Origin: GCA-003244245 sp035276605
GTDB taxonomy: Bacteria > Actinomycetota > Actinomycetes > Mycobacteriales > Pseudonocardiaceae
Assembly (NCBI GenBank): GCA_035276605.1
Contig: DATELN010000126.1
Location: 1-64,000, forward strand
DNA: 64,000 nucleotides
Direction of reading: 5' to 3'
Positions 27,005-35,266 of this stretch are shown here, in pieces; positions within the stretch are counted from its first letter, which is position 1; each line of letters opens with the position of its first letter. The notes below the pieces were generated by a model. It searched no databases. It saw nothing but the letters and a program-made list of their open reading frames with translations, and had not been told where the DNA came from. The position numbers were made by a program, and so were the translations under genes.

Positions 27005-27601
27005 GTGACCACTGCGGACAGTACCAACGGGGTCGCCGGTGAGATCGGGTTAGTCGTGGGCCTGGGCAATCCGGGCCCCGGCTACGCCGGCAACCGGCAC
27101 AACGCCGGGTTCATGGTGGTCGACGAGTTGGCGCGCCGGGTGGGTGGCCGCTTCACCACCCATAAGACCGGAGCTGACGTGCTGGAAGCGCGTCTGGCCG
27201 GGCGGCGTGTCGTCCTGGCGAAGCCGCGCTCGTTCATGAATCTTTCTGGTCCAGCGGTTACCGCCACGGCACGGTACTTCAAGATTCCACCCACCGACGT
27301 GGTCGTCGTGCATGACGATCTTGATCTCGATTACGGCGTGCTCAGGCTCAAGCGCGGCGGCGGCGAGGGTGGACACAACGGGCTGCGCTCCGTCTCGGCG
27401 TATCTGGGCACCAAGGACTACTTGCGAGTGCGGTTCGGTATCGGCCGGCCGCCGGGACGGATGGATCCGGCGGACTACGTGCTGCGCGACTTTTCCCTCA
27501 TCGAGCGCCGGGAGCTAGACCTGCTGGTGGACCGCTGCGCCGACGCAGTCGAGCAGTTGCTTACCCAAGGGCTCGCAGCGACGCAGAACCAGCTGCATTG
27601 A
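27005..27601 (+). CDS. pth: Peptidyl-tRNA hydrolase
   Basis: The 198-residue enzyme frees tRNA from stalled peptidyl-tRNA. VVGLGNPGPGYAGNRHNAGF holds the catalytic His, KPRSFMNLSG the substrate Asn, and VVHDDLDLDYG the catalytic Asp; GGGEGGHNGLRS completes the set. The likely start is the GTG at 27005. It is co-oriented with rplY, as in mycobacteria. Confidence 0.96.
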   Translation: MTTADSTNGVAGEIGLVVGLGNPGPGYAGNRHNAGFMVVDELARRVGGRFTTHKTGADVLEARLAGRRVVLAKPRSFMNLSGPAVTATARYFKIPPTDVVVVHDDLDLDYGVLRLKRGGGEGGHNGLRSVSAYLGTKDYLRVRFGIGRPPGRMDPADYVLRDFSLIERRELDLLVDRCADAVEQLLTQGLAATQNQLH

Positions 27602-27616
27602 CGCAGGGCACGAGGC

Positions 27617-27651
27617 CGCGACACACCCGGTACCGGGGCGCGACACGCCGG
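27617..27651 (+). repeat. CGCGACAC intergenic repeat, copy 3
   Basis: CGCGACAC, twelve variable bases, then GGCGCGACACGCCGG: the same 35-base layout as 7645-7679. It occupies most of the gap between the convergent pth and acyl-AMP ligase genes, so a terminator role on both strands is possible. Confidence 0.6.
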
Positions 27652-27668
27652 AAGAGAGGGCGGGCGGG

Positions 27669-29345
27669 TTAGGGTAGGTGCTCGGTGATGCGGGCGCGCA
27701 GTGCGGCGCGGCGCAGTTTGCCGGAGGGGGTCTTGGGGAGCGCTGCTGGTGGAAGAACCACCACAGCGCCTGGGCGCAGGCCGACCGCGTCGACCACCCG
27801 CGCAGCGACCTCCTTGCGCAGCATCCGCTCGGCCTCGGCATCTCCGGCCCGGGTGGACTCGACCGCCACCGCGAAGGACTCCCGCCGCTCGCCGGCGTCC
27901 AGGCGCACCGCCGCCACATTGCCCGGACGGACGCCCTCAACCCGCCCGGCGGCGCGTTCAATATCAATGGGATAGATGTTGCGCCCGCCCATGACGATGA
28001 CGTCCTTGCGCCGCCCGCAGACCACCACGTCGCCCTCGACGAGATAACCCTCATCGCCGGTGTCCAGCCACCCGTCGGCGTCCTGCGTGGCGCGGGGTCC
28101 GGTGGTGGTCAGGTACTCGCGGGTCACCGAGGTGCCGCGCACCTGAAGCCGGCCGACGACGCGCTCCCCCACTTGACGACCGTCGTCGGCGACCACCCGC
28201 ACCTGCATCCCGGACAATGGCGGCCCCAGCCGGGGAAACGCCCGGACATGCGGGCCGCCGGCGCCGGCCACGACGGCCCGGCGCTGGGTCTCCAGCGCGT
28301 CGGCGTCCACGGAGTCGACCTGCATGCCGACTCCGAGCGGGGCGAAGGACACCCCCAGCGTTGCCTCGGCCATCCCGTAGGCGCACACCATGCACGTCTC
28401 TGGAAGCCCGAATCGGGCGCCGGCGGCGAGAAAAGCCCGCACTGCGGCGGGTTCGATCGGCTCGGCACCGTTGAGCGCAAAGCGCAGGCTGGACAGGTCG
28501 AACTGCTCGTCGGTGTTGGCCAGCCGCCTGGCCAGCAACGCATAGCCGAAGTTCGGCGCCGCGGTGATCGTGCCCCGGTGCCGGCTGATCAGATCCGCCC
28601 ACAGCAGCGGGTGCGAGATGAAATCGGCCGGGGTGACCTTGACCAGCTCCAAGCCCAGTGCCATCGGGATGGTGAGGAAGCCCACCATGCCCATGTCGTG
28701 GAACAGCGGCAGCCAGGACACCATCACGTCGTGTGCCGGGTCCAGCGCCGCAACCTGCACCATCGCGGTCATGTTGGCGTAGAGATTGCCGTGGGTGATC
28801 CGGACGGCCTTCGGTTCCGCGCTCGAGCCGGAGGTTAGCTGCAGCAAAGCGGTGTCGTCCTCGTCGACCGCCACCGGGCCGCTCAGCGGCTCGATAGCCG
28901 GGTTATCTAGATCGGTGAGCATCAGGTAGCTGATTCCGCGCTGGCCCAGCAGCGGGGCGAGCCGATCGAACGGCGGGCCAAGCAGCACCAGCTTGGCGTT
29001 GATCATGCTGAGTGCCCGAACAGTGTCGGTCGCCCAACTCGCCAGATCGGCCCGCGGGGTGGGTTGGTGCAGCATGGTCACGCTACCGCCGGCCAGCCAG
29101 ACACCTTGCACGGCGGGCGCGATCAGCGCCGGGTCACCGGCGAGGACGGCGACCGCGTCACCGTGCTGGAGCCCGGGCGCAGCGGTGCCGATCAAACAGC
29201 CGGCGGCGCGCAGCGCCTTCCGGTGCACCTCGGTCCAGGTGGTGCGGCGCGGCTGGGAGGGTTCACCGGTGGTGATGCCCCGGTCGGACCGGGTCGGTGA
29301 ATCCGGCGAGCAGTGGGCCAAAAGCGTGTCGAGGAAGGCACTCAC
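27669..29345 (-). CDS. Fatty acyl-AMP ligase / acyl-CoA synthetase (Pks16-like)
   Basis: The 558-residue adenylation enzyme has LLQLTSGSSAEPKAVRITHG (phosphate loop), SWLPLFHDMGMVGFL, YGMAEATLGVSF, GWLDTGDEGYLVEGD and PKTPSGKLRR with the catalytic Lys. The residue pattern after FHDMGM is closer to fatty acyl-AMP ligases than to CoA ligases. Its location next to pth matches mycobacterial pks16 (a misnamed adenylating enzyme). It activates a fatty acid for an unknown acceptor. Convergent with pth. Confidence 0.88.
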   Translation of the reverse strand: MSAFLDTLLAHCSPDSPTRSDRGITTGEPSQPRRTTWTEVHRKALRAAGCLIGTAAPGLQHGDAVAVLAGDPALIAPAVQGVWLAGGSVTMLHQPTPRADLASWATDTVRALSMINAKLVLLGPPFDRLAPLLGQRGISYLMLTDLDNPAIEPLSGPVAVDEDDTALLQLTSGSSAEPKAVRITHGNLYANMTAMVQVAALDPAHDVMVSWLPLFHDMGMVGFLTIPMALGLELVKVTPADFISHPLLWADLISRHRGTITAAPNFGYALLARRLANTDEQFDLSSLRFALNGAEPIEPAAVRAFLAAGARFGLPETCMVCAYGMAEATLGVSFAPLGVGMQVDSVDADALETQRRAVVAGAGGPHVRAFPRLGPPLSGMQVRVVADDGRQVGERVVGRLQVRGTSVTREYLTTTGPRATQDADGWLDTGDEGYLVEGDVVVCGRRKDVIVMGGRNIYPIDIERAAGRVEGVRPGNVAAVRLDAGERRESFAVAVESTRAGDAEAERMLRKEVAARVVDAVGLRPGAVVVLPPAALPKTPSGKLRRAALRARITEHLP

Positions 29346-29384
29346 AAGCGATCACCTTACGGCTGTAGGAGGCGGACCCGCACC

Positions 29385-31145
29385 TCAGCCGGCGGCCTCG
29401 GCGACCTCCAGCCAGCGGGTCTCCAGGTCATCTTTCGCAGCAAGTACCTCGCGAAGTTCGCCTTCCAGCTCGCGGAACGCGGCGGGATCGGCGGCCTGCT
29501 GGATGATCTGCTGCTGCAGTTCGGCTTCCCGCCCCGCTAGTCGCTCGATCTGGCGCTCCAGCCGGGCCAACTCCTTGCGAGCCGTGCGCAGCTGGGCAGC
29601 TGGGGTTGGCCCGGTAGCCGCCGGTGGCGCCGCAACCTGCGCCGGTGCTGGCCGGTATCGCGTCAGATACTCGTCGATGCCGCCGGGCAGGTGGGTGATC
29701 CGCCCATCACCGAGCAACGCCACCACCGTGTCGCAGACCCGTTCAACCAGGTAGCGGTCGTGCGAGACGACGACCAGGGAGCCCGGCCAGCCGTCGAGCA
29801 GATCCTCCAACTGCTGCAAGGTGTCGATGTCCAGGTCATTGGTGGGCTCATCGAGCAGCAACACATTCGGCTCGGCCATCAGCAGCCGGGTCAACTGCAG
29901 CCGGCGGCGTTCTCCGCCGGACAGCTCCGCCACCGACGTCCACTGCCGCGAAGCTGGGAACCCGAGGCGTTCCGCCAGTTGCGAGGCGGACAGTTCCTGG
30001 CGGCCCAGCTGAACCCGGTGGGCGACCTCTTCCACCGCCTCCAGGACCCGCAGCGATGCCGGCAGGTCCTCCAGTTCCTGGCGCAGGTGCGCCAGCCGGA
30101 CGGTCTGACCCTGCATCCGGCGACCCGCCTCCGGCGCCAGCTCTCCGGCAAGTAGCCGCAACAACGTCGTCTTGCCCGATCCGTTGACCCCGACCAGGCC
30201 GATCCGCTCGCCGGGGCTGAGGCGCCATGTTTCGGCGTCCAGCAGCCGGCGGCCGGCGATGGTGACGGTGACATCCTCGAGTTCCAGCACGGTGCGCCCT
30301 AGCCGGCGGCGCGCGAAGGCACACAGCTCGACGGTGTCCCGCGGTGGCGGCACGTCAGCGATCAGCGCCTCGGCGGCCTCGATACGGTAGCGCGGTTTGG
30401 AGCTGCGCGCCGGTGGTCCCCGGCGCAGCCACGCCAGCTCCTTGCGGGCCAAGTTGCGCCGCCGCTGCTCGGCTGCGGTGGCCAGCCGAGCACGTTCGGC
30501 GCGGGCGTACACCCAGTCCGCGTAGCCACCGTCGTAGCCGTCCACCCGTCCGTCGACGACCTCCCAGGTGCGCGTGCACACGGTGTCCAGAAACCACCTG
30601 TCGTGGGTCACCACGACCACCGCGCACCGGCACGCCAGCAGGTGCTCAGCCAGCCAGCGCACGCCGTCGACATCGAGGTGGTTAGTCGGCTCGTCGAGGA
30701 TCAACAAGTCCGGCTCACCGACCAGCGCGGCGGCCAGCGCGACCCGGCGGCGTTCCCCGCCGGACAGATCCGCGACCGGCCGGTCCAATCCGAGCGCCGA
30801 CATACCCAGCCCGTCGAGCACGGCCCGCACCCGCGGATCGGCGGCCCACTCGTGCTCGGCGCTGACCTGCAATGCAGCCAGCACCGCCTGGCCTACGGTG
30901 GCCTGCTCGGGAAGTTCAGTGTGCTGGGTGAGCACTGCGATGCGCAGTCCTCTGGCGCGGCTGACCCGGCCTGCGTCGGGCGGTTGGAGGCCGGCGAGCA
31001 ACCGCAGCAGGGTGGTCTTGCCGCCGCCGTTGAGCCCCACCACACCGATCCGGTCGCCCGTGTCGACGCCGAGCGAGACTTCTGACAGCAGCAGGCGGAC
31101 GCCGTAGGACTTCGAGACCGCCTCGACGTTGACCAGGTTGGCCAT
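29385..31145 (-). CDS. ABC-F family ATPase (ribosome-associated)
   Basis: The ATG ending at 31145 shares its A with the ispE stop (TGATG), giving 586 residues. Two nucleotide-binding domains without membrane helices: Walker A GLNGGGKTT and GVNGSGKTT, signatures LSGGERRR in both, Walker B LLILDEPTNHLD and VLLLDEPTNDLD, and an end coiled coil (LARLERQIERLAGREAELQ). ABC-F proteins act on the ribosome exit site in translation or antibiotic protection. This position after ispE is conserved in actinobacteria. Confidence 0.93.
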   Translation of the reverse strand: MANLVNVEAVSKSYGVRLLLSEVSLGVDTGDRIGVVGLNGGGKTTLLRLLAGLQPPDAGRVSRARGLRIAVLTQHTELPEQATVGQAVLAALQVSAEHEWAADPRVRAVLDGLGMSALGLDRPVADLSGGERRRVALAAALVGEPDLLILDEPTNHLDVDGVRWLAEHLLACRCAVVVVTHDRWFLDTVCTRTWEVVDGRVDGYDGGYADWVYARAERARLATAAEQRRRNLARKELAWLRRGPPARSSKPRYRIEAAEALIADVPPPRDTVELCAFARRRLGRTVLELEDVTVTIAGRRLLDAETWRLSPGERIGLVGVNGSGKTTLLRLLAGELAPEAGRRMQGQTVRLAHLRQELEDLPASLRVLEAVEEVAHRVQLGRQELSASQLAERLGFPASRQWTSVAELSGGERRRLQLTRLLMAEPNVLLLDEPTNDLDIDTLQQLEDLLDGWPGSLVVVSHDRYLVERVCDTVVALLGDGRITHLPGGIDEYLTRYRPAPAQVAAPPAATGPTPAAQLRTARKELARLERQIERLAGREAELQQQIIQQAADPAAFRELEGELREVLAAKDDLETRWLEVAEAAG

Positions 31146-32104
31146 CAGGCGCGCGCGAGAGGTTCGTGGGGCGGTACCGGCCGGGGATCCTCCACAATCC
31201 GGGCGCCAGGCACCGGGCCGCTGGCCACCCGAACGGTCCGGCATACGCCGGCACCGGCCAGCTCGGCGGCCACCCGGACCGCGGCGTCGGCGCCGGCGCA
31301 CAAAAACGCGCAGGTGGGACCGGATCCGGACACGATGCCGGCCAGCGCGCCGGCGTCTACTCCAGCCCGCAGGGTGCGGCGCAGGTCCGGGCGTAGTGAG
31401 ACCACGGCCGCCTGCAGATCATTGCCGAGCAGCAGGGCGAGCCGCCGCGGGTCTCCCGAAGCAAGCGCCTCCAGCAGCGGCTCGGCGTCACCAAGCCGCT
31501 GCGGCGGTGAACCGTGCGCCCGCAGCCGGTCCAGCTCGCGGTAGACGTCCGCAGTGGACAGCCCACCGCGGTCCAGCGCGATCACCCAGTGGAAGGTATG
31601 CCTGGCCAGCACGGGCACCAGGGACTCCCCGCGACCAGTGCCCAGCGCGGTGCCGCCGCACAGCGCGAAGGGCACGTCACTGCCCAGCCGGGCGGCTAAC
31701 TCGACGAGCTCTTCTCGGCCGATGTCTAGGCGCCACAATGCGGCCAGGGCGACCAGGGTGCCCGCGGCGTCGGCGCTACCCCCAGCCATCCCGCCGGCTA
31801 CCGGGATGGTTTTACGCAGCACAACCCGCACGTCGGGCTGACGCCCGACGTGCTCGGCAAGCAGGAGCACGGCGCACCACGCGAGGTTGCGCTGATCAGT
31901 GGGCACCGTCGCAGCGCCCTCGCCGTATACCTGCACACCGGGTTCGTCGGTGGCCGCGACGGTCACCTCGTCGATCAGGGACAAGGCTTGGAACACGCTG
32001 ACCAGTTCGTGGTAGCCGTCCACGCGCCGGCTTCCGACCGCCAGGTGCAGATTGACCTTGGCAGGGACACGCACGGTGACCGGTTGCGGCACAACGGCAA
32101 GCAC
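31145..32104 (-). CDS. ispE: 4-diphosphocytidyl-2-C-methyl-D-erythritol kinase
   Basis: IspE phosphorylates CDP-methylerythritol in the MEP isoprenoid route. VRVPAKVNLHLAVG, the ATP loop IPVAGGMAGGSADAAG and the GHMP motif IVSGSGPTCAFLCAG are present. I prefer the GTG ending at 32104 (319 residues), because an ATG 63 bases further upstream would lie inside the perfect palindrome at 32129-32174 and extend the protein beyond family length. The ribosome site is weak for either start. Confidence 0.93.
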   Translation of the reverse strand: MLAVVPQPVTVRVPAKVNLHLAVGSRRVDGYHELVSVFQALSLIDEVTVAATDEPGVQVYGEGAATVPTDQRNLAWCAVLLLAEHVGRQPDVRVVLRKTIPVAGGMAGGSADAAGTLVALAALWRLDIGREELVELAARLGSDVPFALCGGTALGTGRGESLVPVLARHTFHWVIALDRGGLSTADVYRELDRLRAHGSPPQRLGDAEPLLEALASGDPRRLALLLGNDLQAAVVSLRPDLRRTLRAGVDAGALAGIVSGSGPTCAFLCAGADAAVRVAAELAGAGVCRTVRVASGPVPGARIVEDPRPVPPHEPLARA

Positions 32105-32128
32105 TACCCCAGGGTACGGGCCTGCGGC

Positions 32129-32174
32129 CTTGTGAGTGGCGATGCGCGCTATAGCGCGCATCGCCACTCACAAG
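32129..32174. repeat. 46-bp perfect palindrome between ksgA and ispE
   Basis: Both 23-base arms match exactly around a central TATA. The outer part reads CTTGTGAGTGGCGATG, then GCGCGC next to the centre. On the minus strand bases 5-7 of the element are the TGA stop of ksgA. The element at 35221-35266 has the same length, outer arms and stop-codon position. It could form a very stable hairpin acting as terminator or RNA-stability element. Confidence 0.9.
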
Positions 32175-33022
32175 CAGCTCAGGATCCGTGCAAAGTCGTG
32201 GATTCTGAGCTGCTCCGCCCGCAACCCCGGGTCTACGCCGGCGGCGCGCAGCAACCGCTCGGCGGTGGCCGCTGAGCCCGCCCATCCCGCCAGGGCGGCC
32301 CGCAGCGTCTTGCGGCGCTGCGCGAACGCGGCGTCGACCAGCGCGAAGACCTCTTCTCGTGGCACCGGGGATGGTGCTGGTCGGACGGTTAATGCAACCA
32401 GGCTGGAGTCCACATTGGGCACCGGCCAGAACACCGCACGGGGGACGTGCCCGGCCCGGCGGGCCTCGGCGAACCAAGCCAGCTTGACGCTGGGCACGCC
32501 GTAGCTTCGGGTGCCCGGCGGCGCGGTCAGCCGATCGGCCACCTCGGCCTGCACCATCACCAACCCGCGGCGCAGGCTCGGCAGCTCGGCCAACAGGTGC
32601 AGCAGCACCGGAACACCGACGTTGTAGGGCAGGTTCGCGACCAACGCGGTCGGTTCCCGGCCATCAGCGGCTTCGACCAGCTCCGCGCGCCGCATCCGCA
32701 GCGCGTCGGCGTGGTAAACGCGTAGCGCCTCGACCCGGTCTGGGACGCGGTTGGCCACCGTCGCGGGCAGCGCACCGGCCAGCAGTGGATCCACCTCCAC
32801 CGCCAGCACCGCGTCCACCGCGTCGAGCAAAGCCAGGGTCAGCGACCCGAGCCCAGGACCAACCTCGAGCACGACGTCATCTGTCACCAGGTCGGCTGCC
32901 GCGACGATCCGGCGCACTGTGTTGGCATCATGCACGAAGTTCTGGCCCAGCCGCTTGGTCGGTCGCAGCCCGAGGCGATCGGCCAACTCGCGCAGCTCAG
33001 CCGCTCCCAGCAACTGGTTCAC
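32168..33022 (-). CDS. ksgA: 16S rRNA dimethyladenosine transferase
   Basis: KsgA dimethylates two adjacent adenosines near the 3' end of 16S rRNA. The 284-residue chain contains KRLGQNFVHDANTVRRIV, the SAM motif VLEVGPGLGSLTLALL, the catalytic NLPYNVGVPVLLHLL and a C-terminal RRKTLRAAL segment. The start is GTG with GGTGG upstream. It lies 85 bases downstream of rpfB, the usual actinobacterial order. Its last codons and stop lie in the palindrome. Confidence 0.96.
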   Translation of the reverse strand: MNQLLGAAELRELADRLGLRPTKRLGQNFVHDANTVRRIVAAADLVTDDVVLEVGPGLGSLTLALLDAVDAVLAVEVDPLLAGALPATVANRVPDRVEALRVYHADALRMRRAELVEAADGREPTALVANLPYNVGVPVLLHLLAELPSLRRGLVMVQAEVADRLTAPPGTRSYGVPSVKLAWFAEARRAGHVPRAVFWPVPNVDSSLVALTVRPAPSPVPREEVFALVDAAFAQRRKTLRAALAGWAGSAATAERLLRAAGVDPGLRAEQLRIHDFARILSCL

Positions 33023-33107
33023 TCCGCGGTCTTACCACCACTGCACCGGGTCGTTGTCTCGCGGATACGAACTCGGCGACAGCAGGGAGCTGAAGCTCTG
33101 GGCCTGA

Positions 33108-34232
33108 TCAGTCCAGGCCCATGCGCGCCGAGCAGGTCGGCCAGGCCCGGTAGCTGCCCCGGGAGTTGCGGACCCGCTGGGCTACCGCGATCTGCTCCTC
33201 GCGAGTGGCCTGATGCGGGTAGGGGGCGTACTGATTGCCTCCGTAGGCCCTCCAGGTGGCCTTGTCGAACTGCAGGCCGCCGTAGTAGCCGTTGCCGGTG
33301 TTGGCAGCCCAGTTATTCCCGGATTCGCATCGAGCCAGCCGGTCCCAGACCGAACCTTCAGCAACCGGGGAGCTGTCGGCGACGCTCTTCGCGAAGCCCT
33401 TGGTGCCAACTCGGATCTTGCCCGCGCGCGCTGGGGTGATCTCCTGGATGGAGAGTTGCTTGCGGTCGGTTTCCTTGCCGTTTGACAGGGTGACCAGGTA
33501 AGTGACGATCTGCTCGCCGGGAGCGCCGGGATCCTCGACGACCACACTGCCGGCCGACAGATCGGGATCTTTGATCTTCTTGACTGGGGGGTCAATGAGT
33601 CGACGCTCGCTGCGTTGCTCGCTGCGTACGCGGTTGACCTGCACCGTCATACCGGGAAGCACGGGTGAGGTGCGTCCCGGGGTGACGGTGTCCTGGTCAT
33701 GCAGCGGCACCCCCAGCTGGGTGAGCAGGTCACCGACTGATAGCGCGCTGGACTGAATTTCCTTCGGGGGCTGGCCACCGTCGAGCAGGGTGATCGGCTT
33801 GGTGTTGCGCACCACTAGGGCCATGCCCTCCAGCGGGATCCGCTTGGATGGGCTTGCCGACAGCTCCATGTCCTCGGAGTGCGGCATTCCGACCTGCTGC
33901 AAGGCGGTATCGACGGTCAGCGCGGTGGTCCAGATTTCGTGTTGTGTCCCGTCGACGGTCAGCGCCAGGGGACGGCCGCGGGCCAGCACGATCTGGCTGC
34001 CGTCCTCGATCGAGCTACTCGCGGTGGGCGCCAGCGCATCCTGGTCACCGGCGCGCAATCCCGCGGACTTCAAAGCCCCCGCGACCGAGGATGCGAACGT
34101 ATGGATGGTTCGCTGCTCCCCGTCCACCGTGATGGTGACGGCTTTGTCCATGGCAAGCGCTGCGGCGGTACCGGCTGGCAGACCCAGGCCAAGAGCAACC
34201 AGGGCGCCCCGGACTAACGTGCGTTTGGTCAC
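33108..34232 (-). CDS. rpfB: Resuscitation-promoting factor RpfB
   Basis: The GTG ending at 34232 opens a signal/anchor sequence (KRTLVRGALVALGLGLPAG), giving 374 residues. Three DUF348 repeats follow (each with ITVDGEQRTIHTFAS-like pattern), then a G5 domain (KIKDPDLSAGSVVVEDPG), and the C-terminal Rpf lysozyme-like domain VWDRLARCESGNNW with the catalytic Glu, then YYGGLQFDKATWRAYGG. It cleaves peptidoglycan to wake resting cells. The ribosome site is weak, so the exact start is uncertain. Upstream lies a structured 159-base leader. Confidence 0.95.
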   Translation of the reverse strand: MTKRTLVRGALVALGLGLPAGTAAALAMDKAVTITVDGEQRTIHTFASSVAGALKSAGLRAGDQDALAPTASSSIEDGSQIVLARGRPLALTVDGTQHEIWTTALTVDTALQQVGMPHSEDMELSASPSKRIPLEGMALVVRNTKPITLLDGGQPPKEIQSSALSVGDLLTQLGVPLHDQDTVTPGRTSPVLPGMTVQVNRVRSEQRSERRLIDPPVKKIKDPDLSAGSVVVEDPGAPGEQIVTYLVTLSNGKETDRKQLSIQEITPARAGKIRVGTKGFAKSVADSSPVAEGSVWDRLARCESGNNWAANTGNGYYGGLQFDKATWRAYGGNQYAPYPHQATREEQIAVAQRVRNSRGSYRAWPTCSARMGLD

Positions 34233-34266
34233 CGATGTCCAGTCGTCGCAGGTCCGGGCAGGGGAA

Positions 34267-34317
34267 GCACGAGAACAGACGACCGAACTCTCGTGCCGGG
34301 AAATGCCCCATCCCGGC
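34267..34317 (-). promoter_or_regulatory. Two adjoining hairpins in the rpfB leader
   Basis: Between the tatD stop and the rpfB start are GCACGAGA/TCTCGTGC (8-base stem, 14-base loop, 34267-34296) and GCCGGGA/TCCCGGC (7-base stem, 9-base loop, 34295-34317). The two share two bases, so they cannot both form fully. Rpf genes in actinobacteria are often controlled by leader RNAs; I cannot match this one to a known riboswitch. Confidence 0.45.
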
Positions 34318-34391
34318 TGACAGTCACGGAACGCTAACGGTTGATCGCACAGTGTGCAAACATCCGTCAAGAGGTGTTGCCGAAAAGACGC

Positions 34392-35234
34392 TCAGAAGCG
34401 CTCAGCGGTATCGGTTGCACTGAATCCGAAGACCCGCTCAGCGGTCGCAGAAACCGACGCCGCCAGCTCGGCCTCGTCCTGCCCGCGCAGCGCCGCCAGA
34501 TCGCGGACGGTGTAGGGCAGGTTGACCGGTTCGTTGGCCCTGCCCCGGTGCGGATGCGGGGTCAGGAACGGGGCGTCGGTCTCCACCAGTAACTGCCCGT
34601 CGGGCACCAGCTTGGCCGCTTCGCGCAGCGCGTGGGCATTGCGGAAGGTCACGGTGCCGGAGAACGACAGCACGTACCCGGCGTCCACGCACGCCCTTGC
34701 CATCGCGGCGTCCCCGGAAAAGCAGTGAAATACCACCGTCGGAGGTGGTTTTTCCTGGTCGAGGACAGCGAGCACATCAGCGTGGGCGTCCCGGTCGTGG
34801 ATCACGAGCGGCTTGCCCACTCGCTTGGCGAGATCGATGTGCCACCGGTAGACCTCCTGCTGGGCCTCGGGCGGCGAGTAGTCCCAGTAGTAGTCCAGGC
34901 CGGTCTCCCCCACCGCGACCACCCTGGGCGCTACTGCGAGTCGCTCCAGCTCGGTGCGGTCGTCGTCAGTCATCGCTGCGGTGCGGGTGGGGTGCAGCGC
35001 CACAGCCGCAAAGACCCGATCATCCCAGCTGGCTGCCTGCACCACCCAACGCGCCGACGCCATGTCGTCGGCGACCGTCACCACCGCGGCGACCCCCACT
35101 GCCTCGGCCCGATCCAGCGCCGCGCGAACCCCCGCCGGATCGGTGGCACCGCAGGCATCCAGATGCGTGTGCGCATCGATCACCGTCACAGGCAACGGCG
35201 GCGGGGGTGGCGGTAAACCGCTCGTGAGTGGCAT
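34392..35234 (-). CDS. tatD: TatD family metal-dependent deoxyribonuclease
   Basis: The 280-residue TIM-barrel hydrolase has VIDAHTHLDACG, VAVGETGLDYYW, LVIHDRDAHAD, VVFHCFSGDAAMA and LLVETDAPFLTPHPHRG, which supply the two-metal site. TatD proteins are 3'-5' nucleases. The ATG ending at 35234 lies inside the 46-bp palindrome and has no ribosome site; a GTG about 45 bases downstream is an alternative. It follows metG, as in related genomes. Confidence 0.9.
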   Translation of the reverse strand: MPLTSGLPPPPPPLPVTVIDAHTHLDACGATDPAGVRAALDRAEAVGVAAVVTVADDMASARWVVQAASWDDRVFAAVALHPTRTAAMTDDDRTELERLAVAPRVVAVGETGLDYYWDYSPPEAQQEVYRWHIDLAKRVGKPLVIHDRDAHADVLAVLDQEKPPPTVVFHCFSGDAAMARACVDAGYVLSFSGTVTFRNAHALREAAKLVPDGQLLVETDAPFLTPHPHRGRANEPVNLPYTVRDLAALRGQDEAELAASVSATAERVFGFSATDTAERF

Positions 35235-35266
35235 TCGGTGCTATAACACTGTTACGCACTCACGAG
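35221..35266. repeat. 46-bp imperfect palindrome between metG and tatD
   Basis: Outer arms CTCGTGAGTG and CACTCACGAG are perfect; the inner part is only partly symmetrical around a central TATA. Length and layout equal those of 32129-32174. On the minus strand bases 5-7 are the TGA stop of metG, and the presumed tatD ATG is also inside it. Confidence 0.85.

Noticed and set aside
32105..32167. Upstream ATG as ispE start
   Set aside because: It would place the ribosome site and start inside a perfect 46-bp palindrome and add 21 residues not expected in the family.
34233..34391. ydaO-type c-di-AMP riboswitch upstream of rpfB
   Set aside because: The leader is short and I cannot find the conserved core of that riboswitch; only two simple hairpins are visible.
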